Assembly (NCBI GenBank): GCA_000697335.1
Contig: JNEM01010363.1
Location: 1 to 37,334, forward strand
DNA from: Conidiobolus incongruus B7586
Lineage: Eukaryota > Entomophthoromycota > Entomophthoromycetes > Entomophthorales > Conidiobolaceae
DNA length: 37,334 bases
Direction of reading: 5' to 3'
The notes beneath the pieces are model-generated. The model saw only the letters and a program-made list of their open reading frames with translations. It did not search any database and was not told the origin of the DNA. Below are positions 10,577 through 21,929 of the stretch, in pieces (the first letter of the stretch is position 1; each line of letters opens with the position of its first letter). The translations under genes were made by a program, and so were the position numbers.

Positions 10577-13500
10577 TTAAAATTGGCTTGCCCAATTGGA
10601 AAAAATATTTTTCAAATGCTGGAAAGAGCTACGCTTCTTCTTTTGGACAACTTTGGATCCGCCTAATTGTTCCGGCAAAACTGAATTAGAACCACGATGC
10701 GAATAAATAGTTTGTCTCTGAGTGGGAGCAGCAGTCAACGGGTCAGATAAATTTCTTAATTGTGGTAAATGAGTCGCACTTCTCAATTCACCACTTGCTC
10801 GATGACCCAAAGCGTTACGAGCTTGACCCAAAAATGGACCCTTCTTTCGAGCAAAAGATCCTGAAGGAACTAAAGGAGTACCAGTGGAATGAAGAGAAAT
10901 TCTTCCATCGCGAGTCACCCTAACAAACGATTTCACCTTATGAAGATAAGGATGAGATACCTTAGTAACTGGGAAATGGAGTCCAAACAAACTTTCCAAG
11001 ATAGCTTTATTGTAGTAATGCTGTCTTCTAAAATAAGCAATAGATCCTCTTAACATGCAGTGTGAATATAGTAAATTTTGCATCAGATATCCTTGGAATA
11101 AGAAAGGTAATTGATAATCCTGACCAACTACACTGGGATGCTCTGGTGTCAAAAGGACTAACTCTGAAGCAGGCAAAATATTAGATAAAGGAGCACAGCT
11201 CACTCTACTTCTCATCATTAAACTACAATATAAGTTAGAAATTGAATAAAACAAATGTTAACAGTGAAATTTACCCAAACTTCCCCTTATTACCAGTGAG
11301 TATACCATGTACTAAAGCAGAATGGTTATCCAAAAAATATTTTGATGGATCGGTTTCAATATCTTCAACAAAAGTTAAACTGACTTCGCTCTAAAGGTAT
11401 AGTAATGTTAGAAGGGTTATCAAAAGAATAATATATGTTACAAATTACCCTGACTCTAGTCTTTTGGTAATCCTTTTGTTCCATTACAAAGAAATAAAGA
11501 GAAACATCATTAATAACCTTTTGATACAAACTACATCCGATCTCTAAAATTATCAATAAGCATAGGTAGGAGTCAAGTAGCGATTAAATTACCTAAAGCT
11601 CTATTTTCAGCTCTTAAGTAGCTAAATTTATTAATAAACTGTTGCTTAATTTGGAACATTGGGGTAGTATAATAATGGATCGCTTGAGAGTCCCAATAGA
11701 TATCTTCGACAGCAGTACTATTAATTTTCAAATAAAATCCATGGTTTTTGCCTAAAGCAAGTTAATAAATTTGAATAGTATTATAATAGTAATAAATATG
11801 AATTTACCTATAGTTTGGCCATCTAAAATATCCACGTCATTCAAACTTATCCAAGACACAAATAAATATTTGAACTTTTTATTGGAATTAAAAGTTCTTT
11901 GAGCAACCATAATATAATCGTTGAATAAAAATAAAGTCACTTCTGCTTGAAATGAAGATTTGCAGATATCTCTCTCGTCACAGTCAATTTGAGTGATTAG
12001 TTTACGAGAGGCATGCACCAGACTAGCCTAAAAGAGAATTGTTTTAATATTGATAAATAGCTCAACGTTAATCAATCATTACTGGACAATCCTCTATCTG
12101 ATACAATAATTTAGTTAATTCCATGACGTGTTCTGAAGTTTCATTCTGATCTAAGTGACTAATATCATTAGCAATATTAAGAGCTTGGAACAATGGTTTA
12201 TAATCCGGATGATCTTTGGGAGTTAATTCTAATAAATCTAAAATCAATATAATTAGTCATCAATATGAATCAGTTAAATTTAAAATTACCAGTAAATAAT
12301 AGCACATAACGCGGAATTCTTTGTACAGGCATAACTAACAAATCTTTAATACCCAGTTTAAAGCATAAATCACTCTCTCTAGCTTCTCTTAAAAATTCCC
12401 AATACTTAGTATTTTTCTTCTCCAAGTCACTCGAGTATTTTTCGGAATGCTTGTAACCCATGATATAATTTTGATAAACATTGAAATTCTTTAAGTGTTT
12501 AAGACATACTTCGCCCAATCCATCGCCATTTTCATTTAGCTGACTTAAGTCTTCGCAGAAGCTCTTATTCACATCGTGGATTTCCTCGATATGCTTGAAG
12601 ATTGAAGTGATATCATATTGTGAAATGATCTTGTTGTGGGATAAACTACTCGATTGCAATGGATTAAGGTATACCTGAACAATTGTTAATATAAATAAAT
12701 ATAAAAATATGATATTCTGAACTGACTTGAATAAATCCTTTAAGTTTTTTTAAATAAGAATCTTCAGTTTTGGTGAGTTCATGAATAATATCTCTCCTCT
12801 TTTCAGCAACCTGAATATGTATTAGTAAAATGGTGAATGACATCATCATTTAAAATTTTTGTTACCTGTTCATCATTTAAATTAATAGGTTTATCTAGTT
12901 TTACCTGGTTGGAAGACTTAGAAACTATTTTAACACCATCTTTAACCAAGGGAGATCCTAGCATTCTTCTAAACATTTTAAAAGTATCCTTTTGAGCTAA
13001 ATCTCTCTGATTAGCTCCTAAAAGCAGGATGACGTCGTTATAATAATACTTTTTCATCATCATCACTTCAGTCAATTTGAGTGGACTTAAAATGGAGAGA
13101 TCATCGGACGATTCCAACCCAGACACAATTCTGTTTAAATTGGATTTGACTACTTCAATGGTTGCGATATGAAGTCTAATTTTGTTCAATATGTCCTTGG
13201 ATGAGGTTTCATTTTCAGCTGGATTCAATGTCATCGGCTCACCCATTGATGGACATTGAAATTGGGTGGATTTATACCATTTTTCCAATTGAAACCATTC
13301 ATCTTCTAATTCAGTGAGATATTTTTCAAAGGCCAAATATATGATAATGTTGCATGCTTTCGGTGATAATACATTTTCAGGTTGACCCTTTGTAGGTACA
13401 AGTAAGGCATTATCAATGGTAACAGCCTTAAACTTCCATATAGTTCTAATATAAACCAAATATTTCTTTTCTTTCTTTAATAATGAAACACATATAGGTC

Positions 13501-13975
13501 CCAAGTCTTCGTCATATCCCAAATAAGTAGAATGAGCTATTTAATGCTTTATTAAAAAACTCCTTGAATATAGTTTCAATATTAAATTACCTTTATGGAG
13601 GAACGAGTTAGTCCAAAACTCTTTAGTATAAAACTCATTTGTAAAATTCTCATTACAAATTTTATCTAAATTCAAGCTCTCTATCTTGGCACCAGGAGTG
13701 GGTACTGAAGCGGAACGAGGTCTACGATTAGGACTAGAATCAGGTCTAGCAAAATTTGAAGAGAGTCTCTTTGGTTTAGGACTCACACTACTCACCAAGT
13801 CAATAGTGTATCCTTTTTCTTGAAACTGATCATGAACTAACTAAACATTACAGATCATCAGTTAATATTTATTCAATATTTAGTTTAGTCAGATATGAAT
13901 GTAGAAATAGCTTACAGATATAAAGTTATAGTCAATAGTATCGTATTGTATTGGTAAAGGACCGCTATTTGACAT
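10577..13975 (-). CDS. Rho guanine-nucleotide exchange factor (DH-PH)
   Basis: Eleven exons on the minus strand: 13975-13916, 13840-13591, 13536-12866, 12810-12727, 12674-12290, 12237-12083, 12027-11808, 11751-11593, 11543-11449, 11390-11275 and 11222-10577. They encode 946 aa in one frame. A DH domain runs from about 328 (E-K-R-R-D-I-I-H-E-L, the CR1 helix) to about 515, with the classic CR3 helix D-L-L-V-M-P-V-Q-R-I-P-R-Y-V-L-L. A PH domain follows (about 530-625; V-T-L-F-L-F-N-D-Y-I-M-V). The Ser/Pro-rich N-terminus has a basic patch near 45-55. The basic, Ser-rich C-terminal 200 residues match nothing I know. DH-PH proteins load GTP onto Rho/Cdc42 GTPases at the plasma membrane to control polarity, wall synthesis or septation. 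The target and subfamily are not readable from sequence. Confidence 0.88.
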
Positions 13976-16900
13976 TATTTTAAGCTATGACAGTATCAAA
14001 CTGTGAAAAGGAAGTATGATTAAATAATAATGAAGTGGCTTTTAATTAAGTTATTACAATGAATTAATTGACGATTTTATTCCTAACAGGAATCAGTGAT
14101 TCTATATTAGATTATATATAATAAATACTAGATACTAAATAAAAAATAAAGGATAATATAAAGAACAAAAATTCAATCTCTAAACTTTATTGAAATTTCC
14201 TTTCATACATTTAGCATATTTATATATTCGTTCTTGTTAACACGCATAATCAAATTCTCATATTATAATTTTGTTAATATTAATCTGTGATTTTCAAATA
14301 TAGTTATATTTCTAATTTTAGATTTTCTAATTTCTATGTTAAAATATTTTATATCATGGATTAAATTGAAATTAAAATCAACATTTTTAAAATTTAAAGA
14401 CATATTGGAATAAAATTAATAAGGTTTATCCATTAATATGATTCAATACAGTAATATTTATATATTTTTAAATATATTATTACAAAAAATACAAAATAAT
14501 ATAATATGTAATAATTCAAGTAATTGGCGAATAATTTTTTTGTTGAATATGTTAATTAATCTTCGAATACTGTCATGTTAAATGATATCTCTAATTTGTG
14601 GTTATTTTCTTGAATTAAATAATATTATTCTAATGCTTTTATTATATTAAAACATATACTTTATATGATAATATCTTAATATAGAAACATTAAATGACAT
14701 TTCAACATTAGTTTTAATTTAAATTATAATTGATATATATTATAATCATTCTGTTAGCAAAGTCATATATGAATATATTAAAAATCTAATTTATTAAACA
14801 TTATCTTATAATCTTGATATCTTGATATTTATTTAAAATTGTTTATCAATGTATAAATTATCCACTTTCAAAATAAGTTCCGAATTTGATAAAATTACTA
14901 AATATAAACTGTATCAAATATTATACTTTAGAAATCCTTTATATTAATATTACTGTGAGAAAAAATGATCACATCTACATCATCATACTCATAGATATAT
15001 TAAAAAATAACATTTTAATAATTTTATAACCTTGATCCAATTTTAACATATACCAATAAAATAATATTTTAAAATCATTTGATGTATATAAATTAAAATT
15101 GAATGCACTTTACCAATTGAATTAATTTTGCAAATTTTCAATATATTTGTCACAGTTTTGTAAATAAATTTTAATTTTGAAATTAGCAGTAAACAATTGA
15201 ACTTAAAGATTTAATAAAGTAATGGATCAATTAAATAATATTTCAGAGATATTTCTTTTTTAATAGGTTAAATTAAGTTTGGCATGATAATCTTATTGAG
15301 TGATAACTTTTGCAATTATAAAATATCATATTGGTTCTTTTAACATAGAATAACCGATCTTCCAACAATATAATCAAGTGTTTATTATCAATATCAGAAT
15401 ATCATAATATGGGATGTATTATAATCATAACAAAACAGTCTGATGAACATTTAGTAGATTAAATTCGTATCAATTGAAGTGATTATTTCACACTTTGTGA
15501 AAATATGATATTCGTTATTATTTTTTTAAATTTTCAAATAAATTGAATATGTTTGTTGAATGATATATGTAATTTATTTGTCATTAAATATATTATTGTT
15601 AAAATTAAGCATATTATTCTATCGTTAATATGGCGTTTGAACTTTGTAATTAATATATTATTTTAATATTTTTAATAATAAAAAGGTTTCGCAGTATAAG
15701 GTATATTTTGTGTTTTAAGCAACTAGAGATTAAGTTACTTGTTTGACTAGTTATGTAGATAACTTTATTTAATAATATTCATATTTGTTTATTATATGCA
15801 AATCTGAAATTTTGTAAATGCCACATATACAACAAAGAATTTAATGATATTATTGATTTTTAACCCTGAATATATTATTTCCATATTACATTATTTTATC
15901 TAGGCAATTTAACTTGAGATCTATATTACAACTATCATAATTATTCAATATTTTAATTAATGTTTAGCTTGAGTTATAAATAAACATATAACTAACTCCT
16001 TAATTTTATATTTGTTATTATCCAAATTTTTATTTTTAACAAGTTTTAGTATTAAAATGAAGTTGAAAAATAAGTTGGTATGCTGAATATAACTATCATA
16101 ACTGTAATTTAATACTATGATTAAAGCTTGCTTCAAATATACTTTATATCATAATTTAGCTTAATAAAAAATATATAAATATTGAATTTGTAGTTCTTAT
16201 GTAACAATAGAATATCTTTTTTAATGATGATATACCATAATGGCCTTATTAGTATTATATTATTATATCAATATAAAAATCACAAATACATAATGGATAA
16301 TAATTATTTGAAAAAATTGCTTTTTAATATTCAATATCTATATTGATATAAATTATATTTCAAATAAATCCAAATAGCCATATTATTATATTTGATGAAT
16401 TTGATTATGTTGCTCATCTATAAATTAATTGATATACATTTTTTCAAGATATTATTGATATTGAAAATTTAATAAAAGTTGATACAGATTTGATTTGATT
16501 ATAACATATGATATTCATCATTTTACTGCTCTATTATAAGTAATAATTTAAGTTATTAAATAAACTTAATTTTCATGTTATAGTAACTTAATAAATCTTA
16601 TAATAATTAAAGGATATTAATTTGTTTTAACTTAGAATTTCACTGAATTAGGTCAATATATAAAATAATATTATTAAACCAAGCATTTTTGTGTTTAATA
16701 GCTTATATATTGCACTATAACATATTACTATAAATATCGCTTATACCTCGACCATAATACCCTTTTTTATTATGATTCAATCAAAGTAGTTTTTATAATG
16801 TTAATAAATTTTATTAGAGAAATAATGAAACTCAAGTTATTATTATTAATTTTGGATTTAATAATACATATTAGCTATCTAGGTTTATTAACATTTTAAT

Positions 16901-17573
16901 TGATACACATTGATATTTAATGCTGATGTAATATTTTTAATCAATAGGATTATTTATGAATTTCAATACTCTGAATTTTTTAATTTTCCTGACATAATTA
17001 AAATATGATTAAATCTTTTTAATATAAAATATATAGAAGTTAAATGCTTAAATATCAAAAGAAAAAGTAAGAGTCTATTATGAGAGGTTATGAAAATCAA
17101 CTCTAATAAAAGTTACTTTCAATTATAAAAACTCTTGAAAATAATAATATTTTTATAAGATTATTTATCAATAGCATTATATATAAATAATTTGGTTTTA
17201 TGAATATTGTTTCAAATATTTATTTGTTAGACTAGATTTATATAGTTATTGATATACTTTAATGCATTGAATATGTCATTATAAATTGTTCCCTAATAAA
17301 TAAAAAATATATAAATTATGGTAATTCGATAATAGAAATTGTATCAATTTTTCCAATTTTATAAATTTTTGACCAACTCTTTCATTAGGTATGATATAAT
17401 ATGTTATATATTGCTACACGATAGGAACCTCCATTCTCATTAAGTATCCTTATATCAACCCAATATAATTGTTATTCTCCCCTCGAATACAGATTCACTT
17501 ACTCTTCATTCGTTGGTTGACTATACAGCCAAGCCACTGAAGTAACTCCCAAATCACTTTACCTGATTTACTT

Positions 17574-17580
17574 TATAAAA
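17574..17580 (+). promoter_or_regulatory. TATA box of an orphan first-exon-like island
   Basis: TATAAAA 67 nt upstream of an ATG at 17647, inside a pyrimidine-rich, less AT-biased stretch (17400-17640) unlike the desert around it. The layout matches the promoters of the real genes in this window. Confidence 0.4.
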
Positions 17581-17646
17581 ACCCAGAATTTTGATGATTA
17601 ATTTCACCGTTAGCTCGGTCTGACCTTTCACTATTTAACATAATCA

Positions 17647-17731
17647 ATGAAACACTCTTCCAACGCATCTTGTAGTTCAATATCCGGGATCAACCCCTTT
17701 CATAATTCTGGTCAGAGCTCTACTACTTCAA
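17647..17731 (+). other. Orphan first-exon-like ORF start (Ser/Asn-rich), no continuation found
   Basis: From the ATG the frame reads a Ser-rich start (M-K-H-S-S-N-A-S-C-S-S-I-S-G), then N-P-F-H-N-S-G-Q-S-S. A possible donor GTAGGA follows at 17732, after which the sequence returns to AT desert, although the frame stays open to a stop at 17857-17859. With the TATA box at 17574 it looks like the start of a gene, but I find no downstream exon that keeps the frame. It could be an alternative 5' exon for AMP deaminase (phase does not fit simply), a small gene, a lost gene or an untranslated RNA. Confidence 0.3.
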
Positions 17732-18816
17732 GTAGGATTTATAATTTTTTAATAAATTACAGCATCAATTTAGTATTAATCGATGACAAAAGTATATTTA
17801 GAATTGATTTATCTTTGACATTAATATTTAGAATGTATTGTTATTTTCAAAATGGCTAATAATAAAAATTATTTTTGTCACTTCGATGGTTTTCACTCAT
17901 ATGTATCATAATAATTATTTTCATTGCCAAATCACTGCTTTGATCAATTAATATAAATATTATGAAATATAGTGATTTGAATATTTAGAGATCATTTCAT
18001 TATTAAGAACCAATAAAGCTGTATTTAAAAATTAAAATATAATTGAAAATCACTTTTATTGTGTTTGTCAAAAGTTATTACAATCAAAACTTGATACTTT
18101 GTTTACAAAAGTCATAGTCGCTACATAATCATAATAAGACAGAATCAAATTTATTTGTCCGAATTTTGATTTAATCGAACTAGTATATTAGTGGAAATTT
18201 TTAGACTTGAGAAAATGTATTGGATTAATTAGGCAAATAGAAGCACACTTGAACTCATTATAGATACGTGATAACCGAATGATTTGTATGAATTAAATTG
18301 TTCATTATTTTAAAACATTAATCTTTTAATTCGATTAATACGAAAAATATTGATGATATTACAAGATTGTGTTTCAAAATAGATAATAAAATATGATAGA
18401 TAGTTAATTTTGATATAACCAAATACTGATATTTACTTTGACAATTAAATATTCAACCATATTTATTCTCTTGATCCAAAGCATATGGTTACATCTTTAT
18501 CCACTAGAACTTCCCAACAGCGGAATGTGAAGGTACCTCAGTCTGAAATTTAATTACTTTTGATATCAAAAAATATAATACATAACTATTATTAATACTT
18601 ATACCAATTTAGCAATATTTTATTTGAATAATTTGTTCTGTATAAAATTCATAGTATTAACAGACCTAAATCAGGGTCAATATTATCTCTTTATTACTAT
18701 ATCATCAACTGATCATATGATATAATGATTGGTTCAGGATTAATGTTTGTGAAACTCACCCCAATTGGCTTCCAAATCTGAACTTGTTTGTACATTAAAT
18801 GGGTGCAAATTTTGTC

Positions 18817-18823
18817 TATAAAT
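18817..18823 (+). promoter_or_regulatory. TATA box of AMP deaminase
   Basis: TATAAAT about 95 nt upstream of the AMP deaminase ATG, in a mixed-composition promoter stretch that contrasts with the AT desert upstream. Confidence 0.5.
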
Positions 18824-18911
18824 ACACTGGTGTGGTCCAATTTTGGGTTTGTCAATTCTTTCATTGACCATAGAGAATACACAATAAATTGATAGTTAAC
18901 AATATTAAATA

Positions 18912-21349
18912 ATGTGCTCTAACCATTTTAATAAACAATCTGTTCTTATTGATAATGAAAATGCCAATACTCACAATGGCCATGAACACGCTGACATTAA
19001 TAGAAACTATGAATTAGACACCGATCACTCTGATCAAGAAGACGATATTGTCGAAGATCACCTTAATCCCAATGCTATTAAAAATAAGTTTGCATCTATC
19101 CCTGTCCCCTCCAAGCCAGCTGATCTTCAAAGCAATACTTCTCAAAATTCCCCTTATAATAGCTATTTCTCTAATAGAACTTACATTGAGGTAAGCTAAT
19201 AGCTATTTATGTTTATCATTCTCAAAATACTAAGTATATGATCTTTTAGGAGCAATTGAAGAAGCTAGCTCAAAACAGCTTTTCCAATTTAAGACCTGAG
19301 CACTTTAAGCAAGTCAACTACCAATTGTTGGAAAAGCTCTCTGAAAATTTTGCAAATTCCAGTAGTTTTACCCCCGATCGTATTCAATCGGACCTTCAGA
19401 ATCTCTTTGGAAAGTTAGAAGCCTGCTCCAAATTACGTGAAAAGTATATGAAAGACAGTTTACAACGCGTCGAAGACAATCCTGCTAACCAAGATGACTG
19501 GGAAATTTATCCACCACCTCCTCCCAGTCATTGGTCTCCTAAGGATGGCAATGGAGTTGAATTCGACTTCTCTCACTGTCAAATCCCCGGCCCTATTGAC
19601 CAAAGCTTCGAATTGGATGAAACTGGTGTATATAAAATTATCCAAAATGATGGCTCCAAGACTCCTGTTTTCCCCAATAAGGTGCCCAGTATCAAGCAAT
19701 ACTTTATGGATTTGGATTCTATTTTGCAAATTATCTCCGATGGTCCCATTAAAAGTTTTGCCTATAGACGTCTTCGCTACTTGGAAAGCAAGTTCCAGCT
19801 CTATTCTCTTTTGAACGAATACCAGGAATTAGCTCAAAGTAAGAGTGTGCCCCATCGTGATTTCTACAATGTCCGTAAGGTTGATACTCACGTCCATCAT
19901 TCCGCTTGTATGAATCAAAAGCACTTGCTCCGCTTTATCAAGTCTAAATTGAAGAAATGCCCAGATGACGTTGTCATTTACAGAGATGGTAAATATCTCA
20001 CCCTCGCTGAAGTATTCGAAAGTTTGAATCTTACCGCTTATGATTTAAGCATTGATACTTTGGATATGCACGCCCATAAGGACTCTTTCCACAGATTCGA
20101 TAAATTCAATCTTAAATACAATCCTGTTGGAGAGAGTAGATTGAGAGAAATCTTCTTAAAAACCGATAATTTCATTAAAGGTAGATACTTGGCTGAGCTT
20201 ACCAAAGAAGTTGTATCTGATTTGGAAGCTAGTAAGTATCAAATGGCTGAATATCGTATTTCGATCTACGGTAGAAGTGTCGATGAATGGGATAAATTAG
20301 CTAGTTGGGTTATTGACAACTCTTTGGTCTTCCACAACGTAAGATGGCTTATTCAAGTTCCCAGATTGTATTCAATTTATCAACAAACCAAATCCGTCAA
20401 GAGCTTTGAGGAGATCGTTCGCAACATCTTCCAACCTTTATTCGAAGTCACTCAGAATCCCCAAAGCCATCCCAAATTACACGTATTTTTACAGCGTGTC
20501 GTTGGTTTTGATAGTGTAGATGATGAATCTAAAGCTGAGAGAAGAATTCACAAAAAGTATCCTTATCCCAAAGATTGGACCATGCAACTTAACCCTCCTT
20601 ATGGTTATTACTTATATTATATGTTTGCTAACATTGCTATGTTGAATCACTGGCGTAGAGTTAGAAACTTCAACACTTTTGTGCTCCGCCCTCATTCTGG
20701 TGAAGCTGGTGATCCTGAACATTTAGCTGCTGCTTTCCTCACTTCTCAAGGTATCAGTCACGGTATCTTATTAAGAAAGGTCCCCGCACTCCAATACCTT
20801 TACTATTTGAATCAAGTTCCAATTGCTATGTCCCCACTCAGCAACAATGCTCTCTTCTTGAAATATGAGCGTAATCCCTTCTATCACTACTTTGAAAGAG
20901 GACTCAACATCTCTATCTCAACTGATGATCCTCTTCAATTCCACTTCACCAAAGAACCCCTTATTGAAGAATATTCTGTAGCTGCTCAAATTTGGAAGTT
21001 ATCTCCTACCGATATGTGTGAAATCTCTAGAAATTCCGTTTTGCAAAGTGGTTTTGAATTGCAAATTAAGAAGAAGTGGTTAGGTGAAAACTGCTTATTA
21101 CCTGGTGTGAGTGGCAACGATATGCAAAAGACCAATGTCCCAGATATTCGTATTAATTTTAGACACGAAACTTTATTGGAAGAAGTGAATATGATCAAGC
21201 ATTTTACTCACTCTCAAGACTTAGAAGATCTCACCCTTCCTCAAAGCGAAGTCTGCACCCCAGAACCCATTATCACTAGAGCTGACTTACCTGCCAAAGG
21301 TAAAATGGTTGGTGTAGAAGTTGATGAAGATGATGATATTGAAGTCTAA
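18912..21349 (+). CDS. AMD1: AMP deaminase (AMD1/AMPD)
   Basis: Two exons, 18912-19190 and 19250-21349, joined in phase 0 across a 59-nt intron, encode 792 aa (yeast Amd1 is about 810). The enzyme converts AMP to IMP plus ammonia in the cytosol, setting adenylate balance and feeding guanylate synthesis. Family signatures are complete: D-T-H-V-H-H-S-A-C-M-N-Q-K-H-L-L with metal-binding His at about 307 and 309; L-R-P-H-S-G-E-A-G-D-P; and S-T-D-D-P-L-Q-F-H-F with Asp 652/653. These are the residues expected for zinc binding and catalysis. The first exon encodes a hydrophilic, acidic N-terminus (E-D-D-I-V-E-D), as is usual for the regulatory N-terminal region. Coding sequence is clearly more GC-rich and more codon-biased than CENP-T, in line with strong expression. 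The C-terminus is an acidic tail (E-D-D-D-I-E-V). Confidence 0.97.
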
Positions 21350-21929
21350 CTTTGCTAATTTACTGTATCAAACCTTTGTAATATTATCCAAATTCAAATA
21401 ATGTATAAAAATTTTCTATTTTATAATAATAAATACCAAATACAACAATTTATTCAACAGATTATCTTAATAAGTATTTCTAATATAATAAGCTATTACA
21501 ACCTATTATATTTTTATCGACTAATACATTTCAACATTATTAATTCAACTCAATAATTAAAAAAATTTTATTTTTTAAAATAATTAAATATATTATATTA
21601 TTGTATAAGTAATGTTCATTCCCATTATCATATAAAATCATCAATTCGATAGATAGTAAAAGTTTATCTTTATATTCAAAATAGATATGTTAATTCATTC
21701 ATGATATTATTACAAAATGAAATTTAAATATTTCATCCCATAAAAACTAACTGTAAAAAATCCAATAAAGAACATTCAATCAAGACAAAATCAACTTTTA
21801 AAGATTAATTACATAATAATAGACCATTATTAATTATTGCTTTATTTATTTTTAAATAATATATTTATATTTTCCTTTTATTATGTTTTAAAAATATCCA
21901 TTTAGTTATATTACTTGATACATTTGCAA
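21350..21929. other. Intergenic spacer AMD1 to EST1/SMG6-like gene
   Basis: 580 bp of AT-rich sequence holding the AMD1 3' end and the promoter of the next gene. No further gene, RNA or strong core-promoter motif is visible. Confidence 0.6.

Larger units (their letters stand above)
13976..18911. other. 4.9-kb AT desert between RhoGEF and AMP deaminase
   Basis: Nearly all of 13976-17390 and 17870-18470 is A/T with stops in every frame and no recognisable gene, RNA or long repeat. Exceptions are the promoter/exon-like island at 17400-17740 and a short patch at 18482-18531 that looks splice-bounded (…CCAAAG before it, GTACCT after it) but does not join to a neighbour in frame. The last ~230 bp hold the AMP deaminase promoter. 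Confidence 0.65.

Noticed and set aside
18482-18531. Small exon-like patch (possible acceptor and GTACCT donor)
   Set aside because: It joins neither to the 17647 frame nor to AMD1 in phase, and its own ATG frame is only about 16 codons.
18697-18882. 61-aa minus-strand open frame upstream of AMD1
   Set aside because: Lies across the AMD1 TATA box and leader; no recognisable protein features.
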